A DNA stretch of 10,006 nucleotides from Actinomycetota bacterium (GTDB lineage: Bacteria; Actinomycetota; Thermoleophilia; Solirubrobacterales; Solirubrobacteraceae), in the NCBI GenBank assembly GCA_005883905.1, contig VAYD01000185.1, forward strand, positions 1-10,006, given 5' to 3'. The position numbers and the translations under genes were made by a program. The notes beneath the pieces are model-generated. The model was not told the origin of the DNA. It saw nothing but the letters and a program-made list of their open reading frames with translations, and made no database searches. Below are positions 6,315 through 10,006 of the stretch, piece by piece (position 1 is the first letter of the stretch; each line of letters begins with the position of its first letter).

Positions 6315-7535
6315 ATTTCCACCGCGACCAAGCCAGCGAGTGCAACCGCGATCCGCAGCTTCCGCGCCGAATTCCCCGCGGAGGCCGTCGACGACCTCCG
6401 GCGCCGCCTCTCGGCGACCCGCTGGCCCCCGAAGGAGCTCGTGGACGATGCGTCGCAAGGTGTGCAGTCGGCGGCGATGCGGGAGCTCGTTCGTTACTGG
6501 GCGAGCGACTATGACTTCGGCAGGCTCGAGGCGAGGCTCAACGCCGTACCGCAGTTCAAGACGCAGATCGACGGGCTCGACATCCACTTCATCCAGGTGA
6601 AGTCGAATCACGAGGACGCTCTTCCGCTGATCATCACGCACGGCTGGCCGGGCTCGGTGGTCGAGATGCTCGACCTTGTCGGGCCGCTGACCGACCCGAC
6701 AGCCCACGGCGGGCGCGCCGAGGACGCCTTCGATCTCGTCGTGCCGTCCCTGCCCGGGTACGGCTTCTCGGAGGTGCCGACCGCGGTCGGCTGGGACCCC
6801 GGCCGCGTCGCGCAAGCCTGGGCGCAGCTGATGAACCGACTCGGCTACACCCGCTACGTCGCCCAGGGGGGCGACGTCGGGGCCGCCGTCACCGACACCA
6901 TGGCGATCCAGGCACCGACCGGGCTGGCAGCCATCCACCTCAACTTCCTCCGCCGGCAGCCGCCCGAGATCACGGCGGCGGTCTTCGCCGGCGCGCCCAT
7001 CCCCGAAGGGCTCACCGAGCACGAGCGGGCGGAGCTCGCCCCGCTGGTGACGCAGTTCAAAAAGGGCTACATCGCCGAGCAGGGTCAGACGCCGCAGACC
7101 ATCGGCTACTCGCTGACCGATTCGCCGGCCGGTCTGGCGTCGTGGATCCTCAACCACGACGCCGACGCCTACGAGAAGATCGCCCGTGCCTTCGTCGACG
7201 GCACGCCATCCGGCAGCCTCACCCGGGACGCGGTTCTCGACAACATCACGCTGTACTGGCTGACCGCCACCGGCACGTCGGCCGCACGGATCTACTGGGA
7301 GAGCGGGCGAGCCGCAGCCGCCTCGCCCGGCCAGGCGCCACCCGAGGTCTCGCTCCCGGTCGCGTTCACGGTGTTCCCGGGCGAGATCTTCCGGGCGCCG
7401 CGCAGCTGGGCCGAGCAGGTCTATCCCACCCTCAGCTACTTCAACGAGGTCGACAAGGGCGGCCACTTCGCGGCCTGGGAGGAGCCCGAGGTGTTCGCCA
7501 ACGAGATGCGGGCCGCGTTCCGGTCCCTGCGCTGA
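6315..7535 (+). CDS. Epoxide hydrolase, EHN-domain alpha/beta hydrolase (first paralogue)
   Basis: Counted from ATT 6315 the protein has 406 residues, exactly the length of its paralogue at 8670; GTG 6285 would add ten residues. It has the N-terminal EHN domain (about 10-110, DDLRRRLSATRWP) and then an alpha/beta-hydrolase fold of the microsomal-type epoxide hydrolase family. Visible active-site elements are the oxyanion motif HGWPGS (109-114), nucleophile D187 in QGGDVG, the charge-relay Glu E357 in FPGEIF and His384 in [10 protein letters not shown]. Tyrosines in IGYSLTDSP and ARIYW are candidates for the epoxide-polarising pair. Family members open epoxides to diols through an alkyl-enzyme ester; they are soluble in bacteria. 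The residue after the nucleophile is Val instead of the usual Trp (the paralogue has GGDWG), which may alter the pocket. It is first in the hydrolase operon, 15 bases before the next gene. The substrate is unknown. Confidence 0.88.
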   Translation: MSTATKPASATAIRSFRAEFPAEAVDDLRRRLSATRWPPKELVDDASQGVQSAAMRELVRYWASDYDFGRLEARLNAVPQFKTQIDGLDIHFIQVKSNHEDALPLIITHGWPGSVVEMLDLVGPLTDPTAHGGRAEDAFDLVVPSLPGYGFSEVPTAVGWDPGRVAQAWAQLMNRLGYTRYVAQGGDVGAAVTDTMAIQAPTGLAAIHLNFLRRQPPEITAAVFAGAPIPEGLTEHERAELAPLVTQFKKGYIAEQGQTPQTIGYSLTDSPAGLASWILNHDADAYEKIARAFVDGTPSGSLTRDAVLDNITLYWLTATGTSAARIYWESGRAAAASPGQAPPEVSLPVAFTVFPGEIFRAPRSWAEQVYPTLSYFNEVDKGGHFAAWEEPEVFANEMRAAFRSLR

Positions 7536-7550
7536 TCGAAAGGAGAAAGC

Positions 7551-8297
7551 ATGTCCGAGTCAACCCCGACCGTCGTGCTGGTGCACGGCGCCTTCGCCGA
7601 CGGGTCCAGCTTCAACGGCGTGATCGAGCGGCTGCAGGCGCAGGGCGTCCCGGTCGTCGCCGCCGCGAACCCGCTGCGCGGGATCTCGATCGACTCCGCC
7701 CACATCGCCGCCGTCCTCAACCAGACGCCGGGGCCGGTGCTCGCCGTCGGGCACTCCTACGGCGGCGCGGTGATCACCAATGCGGCGGCGCAGGCCGACA
7801 ACGTGGTCGGCCTCGTGTTCGTCGCCGCCTTCGCGCCCGACGAAGGCGAGGCGCTGGGTGAGGCTGAGGCCGGGTCGAAAGACAGCGTCCTGAACAGCGC
7901 CCTGGTCCCTCACCGGTACCCGACCGCGAACGGCGACACGGCCGTCGAGTTCACGATCGATCCCGCCAAGCTCCACGACGCCTTCGCCGCCGACCTGCCC
8001 GCCGAGCAGACGGCGCTCGTGGCCGCCACCCAGCGGCCCGTCGCCGAGCTCGCGTTCTCAGAGCCGACCGGCGCCCCGGCCTGGAGGCGTCTGCCCTCGT
8101 GGGCCGTCGTGCCCACCGGCGACAAGGCGGCCGGCACCGACGTCCTGCGTTCCATGGCCGAGCGCGCCGGCGCGGCGATCACCGAGCTCGACGGCTCCCA
8201 CGTGATCATGGTCTCGCAGCCGCAGGCGGTGACCGACGTGATCCTGCAGGCCATCGCTGCGACCAGGAAGTCCGCGCCTGTCGCGGCTCACCGCTAA
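7551..8297 (+). CDS. Small alpha/beta hydrolase (EstC/salicylate-esterase-like family)
   Basis: The 248-residue product starts at ATG 7551, with AAAGGAG at 7539-7545 five bases before it. It has the compact alpha/beta-hydrolase layout without an obvious lid: VVLVHGAFADGSSF (oxyanion region, 8-21), nucleophile elbow GHSYGG with Ser69, probable acid Asp191 in PTGDKA, and His217 in DGSHVIMVSQP. The triad is complete. The length and the HGAFADGSSF motif fit the group of soluble esterase-like hydrolases annotated as alpha/beta hydrolase or EstC in actinobacteria and proteobacteria. They act on ester or related bonds, but the substrate cannot be told from sequence. It sits between the first epoxide hydrolase and the cupin, with the cupin's ribosome site overlapping its stop codon. 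Confidence 0.87.
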   Translation: MSESTPTVVLVHGAFADGSSFNGVIERLQAQGVPVVAAANPLRGISIDSAHIAAVLNQTPGPVLAVGHSYGGAVITNAAAQADNVVGLVFVAAFAPDEGEALGEAEAGSKDSVLNSALVPHRYPTANGDTAVEFTIDPAKLHDAFAADLPAEQTALVAATQRPVAELAFSEPTGAPAWRRLPSWAVVPTGDKAAGTDVLRSMAERAGAAITELDGSHVIMVSQPQAVTDVILQAIAATRKSAPVAAHR

Positions 8298-8303
8298 AGG
8301 AGG
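8296..8303 (+). promoter_or_regulatory. Strong ribosome binding site overlapping the upstream stop codon
   Basis: AAAGGAGG ends 5 bases before GTG 8309 and overlaps the TAA (8295-8297) of the preceding hydrolase gene. This suggests translational coupling and fixes the GTG as the cupin start. Confidence 0.75.
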
Positions 8304-8308
8304 CAGAC

Positions 8309-8653
8309 GTGAGCACCGCCGTCCAGCAGGCGCCAGGACTCTTCCGCACAGATGTGCAGCGCCACGATCTCAGCGTCTCCGGGCGCGAGGTCATCCAGAA
8401 CCGCGTCGACATCGGCCCGGCGGCGCCGTTCGTCCGCCACAAGCACCCGGGCGAGGAGATCATCTACGTCCTCGAGGGGTCGCTGGAGTACCACCTAGAC
8501 GGCGAGTCGCCGATCACGGTCAGCGCCGGCGACGGCCTGACCGTCCCGGCCGAGACCGTCCACGCGGTCCGGAACGTCGGCAGCGGTCCCGCGGCCGAAC
8601 TCGCGACCTACGTCGTCGAGAAAGGCAAGCCGTTCCTCGTCGTCAACGAGTGA
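8309..8653 (+). CDS. Small single-domain cupin (cupin_2) protein
   Basis: This is a 114-residue single-domain cupin starting at GTG 8309. Both cupin motifs are intact. The first is [14 protein letters not shown] with ligands His44, His46 and Glu50. The second is [16 protein letters not shown] with His85. It should be a soluble beta-barrel binding one divalent metal ion. Single-domain cupins of this size include dioxygenases, isomerases and proteins without a known reaction, so no specific activity is assigned. It lies between hydrolase genes in the same operon, 11 bases after one and 16 before the next. A role on the same substrate or its product is inferred from position only. Confidence 0.87.
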   Translation: MSTAVQQAPGLFRTDVQRHDLSVSGREVIQNRVDIGPAAPFVRHKHPGEEIIYVLEGSLEYHLDGESPITVSAGDGLTVPAETVHAVRNVGSGPAAELATYVVEKGKPFLVVNE

Positions 8654-8669
8654 GCAAGGAGGAGCTGAA

Positions 8670-9890
8670 GTGTCCACGACTGACATTGCTGAAGGAACGG
8701 GCGTCCGCCCGTTCGAGATCGCGTTCTCAGAGGCCGAGCTCGACGATCTGCGCGCCCGCATCACGGCGACCAGGTGGCCCGAGCGCGAGACAGTCGACGA
8801 CGACTCGCAGGGCGTGCCGCTCGCGCTGATGCAGGACCTCGCCCGCTACTGGGCGACCGACTATGACTGGCGCAGGTGTGAGGCCGAGCTCAACGCGCTG
8901 CCTAACTTCGTCACCGAGATCGACGGGCTCGACATCCATTTCATCCACGTGCGCTCCCCGCACGAGGACGCGCTGCCGCTGATCGTCACCCACGGCTGGC
9001 CCGGCTCGATCATCGAGCAGCTGAAGATCGTCGGCCCGCTGACCGATCCGAGCGCCCACGGCGCGGGCGCGTCGGACGCGTTCCACCTGGTGATCCCGTC
9101 GCTGCCGGGCCATGGGTTCTCCGCCAAGCCAACCGCCGTCGGCTGGGACCCCGTAAGGACCGCACGGGCCTGGGTCGTGCTGATGAAGCGCCTGGGCTAT
9201 GACCGCTTCGTGGCGCAGGGCGGCGACTGGGGCGCCGCGGTCACGCAGCACATGGGCATCCAGGCGCCCGACGGGCTGCTCGGCATCCACTCCAACATGC
9301 CCGGGACCGCGCCGGCCGAGCTCGTCAGGGGCTTCGAGACCGGCGAGGCGCCGCCACCGGATCTGTCCGGCGACGAACTCGCCGCCTACGAGCAGCTGCG
9401 CGCGTTCTACGCGAAGCACGTCGCCTACGCCCAGATCATGGCGGCGCGGCCCCAGACGCTCTACGGGCTGGCGGACTCGCCCATCGATCTCGCCGCGTTC
9501 GCGATCGACCACGGCGATGGCACCGGCCAGCCCGGGCTCATCGCGCAGATCCTGCAAGGACGCCTGCCCGGCGACCTGACCAGGGACGACATCCTCGACA
9601 ACATCACCCTCTACTGGCTGACCAACACCGGGGTCTCCGCCGCCCGCCTGTACTGGGAGAACAAGGCGGACTTCTTCGACGCCAAGCCGATCACGATCCC
9701 GTTCGCGATCAGCGTCTTCCCCGACGAGCTCTACCAGGCGCCGCAAACCTGGTCCCAGCGCGCCTACCCCGACAACCTCATCCATTACAACCGCCTCGAC
9801 CGTGGCGGCCACTTCGCCGCCTGGGAGCAGCCGCAGCTCTTCTGCGAGGAGATGCGCGCAAGCTTCCGGTCGCTGAGGAGATCATCATGA
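8670..9890 (+). CDS. Epoxide hydrolase, EHN-domain alpha/beta hydrolase (second paralogue)
   Basis: The 406-residue product starts at GTG 8670 behind AAGGAGGAG (8656-8664). It has an EHN domain (about 10-110, [16 protein letters not shown]) and then the hydrolase fold, with HGWPGS (108-113), nucleophile D186 in the standard QGGDWG, Glu353 in FPDELYQAP and His381 in [10 protein letters not shown]. Candidate catalytic tyrosines lie in TLYGLADSP and ARLYW. All elements expected for an active microsomal-type epoxide hydrolase are present. It is closely similar along its length to the product of 6315-7535 (shared runs such as IDGLDIHFI and PTAVGWDP), so the two are paralogues, probably with different substrate range since they are kept in one operon. 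The stop codon overlaps the next ATG as ATGA. Confidence 0.92.
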   Translation: MSTTDIAEGTGVRPFEIAFSEAELDDLRARITATRWPERETVDDDSQGVPLALMQDLARYWATDYDWRRCEAELNALPNFVTEIDGLDIHFIHVRSPHEDALPLIVTHGWPGSIIEQLKIVGPLTDPSAHGAGASDAFHLVIPSLPGHGFSAKPTAVGWDPVRTARAWVVLMKRLGYDRFVAQGGDWGAAVTQHMGIQAPDGLLGIHSNMPGTAPAELVRGFETGEAPPPDLSGDELAAYEQLRAFYAKHVAYAQIMAARPQTLYGLADSPIDLAAFAIDHGDGTGQPGLIAQILQGRLPGDLTRDDILDNITLYWLTNTGVSAARLYWENKADFFDAKPITIPFAISVFPDELYQAPQTWSQRAYPDNLIHYNRLDRGGHFAAWEQPQLFCEEMRASFRSLRRSS

Positions 9891-10006
9891 GCTCAACCCC
9901 CGAGTTGTCCACCAACCTGGCCGCGGAAGCCGGCCTCCGCGAGGGCTTTGCCGACGTCGGTGACGTCAAGCTGCATTACGTCGAGACCGGGGACGGGCCG
10001 CTCGTC
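9887..10006 (+). CDS. Alpha/beta hydrolase, N-terminal 40 residues only (cut by the right edge)
   Basis: ATG 9887 overlaps the previous stop by four bases (ATGA) and has GAGGAG at 9875-9880, six bases upstream. The 40 visible residues end in [16 protein letters not shown], the first beta-strand pair typical of alpha/beta hydrolases of the haloalkane-dehalogenase, epoxide-hydrolase and perhydrolase kind; the HG oxyanion motif would follow just outside the window. The subfamily cannot be settled from this fragment. It differs from the small hydrolase at 7551, which starts directly with the strand before HGAF, so it is not a second copy of that gene. It is the fifth gene of the operon. Confidence 0.75.
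   Translation, partial: MSSTPELSTNLAAEAGLREGFADVGDVKLHYVETGDGPLV

Noticed and set aside
6159..7466. 435-codon leftward open frame across the first epoxide hydrolase
   Set aside because: It is antisense to a gene with a complete catalytic set; its composition (DGRR, VEDPRR type) is that of a shadow frame. The same holds for the leftward frame at 8727-9812.
1..10006. CRISPR arrays, tRNA or rRNA genes, insertion sequences
   Set aside because: No regularly spaced repeats, cloverleaf-like sequence, rRNA signature or transposase was recognised by reading. The gene remnants near 5400-5974 have no flanking transposon ends that I can see.

Overview
The window is very GC-rich, compact DNA with GTG starts, strong purine-rich ribosome sites in one operon and a probable leaderless transcript. 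The two-component genes are of the type common in Actinomycetota, particularly Thermoleophilia (Solirubrobacterales and relatives). That placement is inferred from protein style and base composition; no rRNA or marker gene is present.

Left part (1-4223): a signalling locus. A membrane sensor kinase, of which only the N-terminal membrane part is in the window, reads leftwards from 720. Divergent from it is a rightward operon: a receiver-only response regulator (800-1153), a membrane histidine kinase with an intact ATPase domain but Asn where the phosphoacceptor His is expected (1162-2727), and a lipoprotein resembling TRAP/DctP solute-binding proteins with an extra C-terminal domain (2715-4223, overlapping the kinase by 13 bases). 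No TRAP membrane subunits are seen, so the binding protein may serve sensing rather than uptake.

Middle (4224-6314): a TolB-like beta-propeller lipoprotein (4301-5410), followed by two broken genes back to back. The first is the C-terminal part of a Fic/Doc toxin-like protein without a start (5406-5600). The second is an HD-domain (RelA/SpoT-type) hydrolase that has lost its N-terminus and is frameshifted near 5840 (5599-5974). About 340 bases without a credible gene follow, holding a perfect 17-bp palindrome and a short imperfect tandem repeat. This looks like an old rearrangement junction.

Right part (6315 to the end): a tight hydrolase operon. It holds an EHN-family epoxide hydrolase, a small alpha/beta hydrolase, a cupin, a second epoxide hydrolase paralogous to the first, and the start of another alpha/beta hydrolase cut by the window edge. 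Gaps are 11-16 bases or an ATGA overlap, most with strong Shine-Dalgarno sites. The set suggests hydrolytic processing of epoxides or esters, but the substrate cannot be read from sequence. The first epoxide hydrolase is odd: its best-supported start codon is ATT, and the usual Trp after the nucleophilic Asp is Val.
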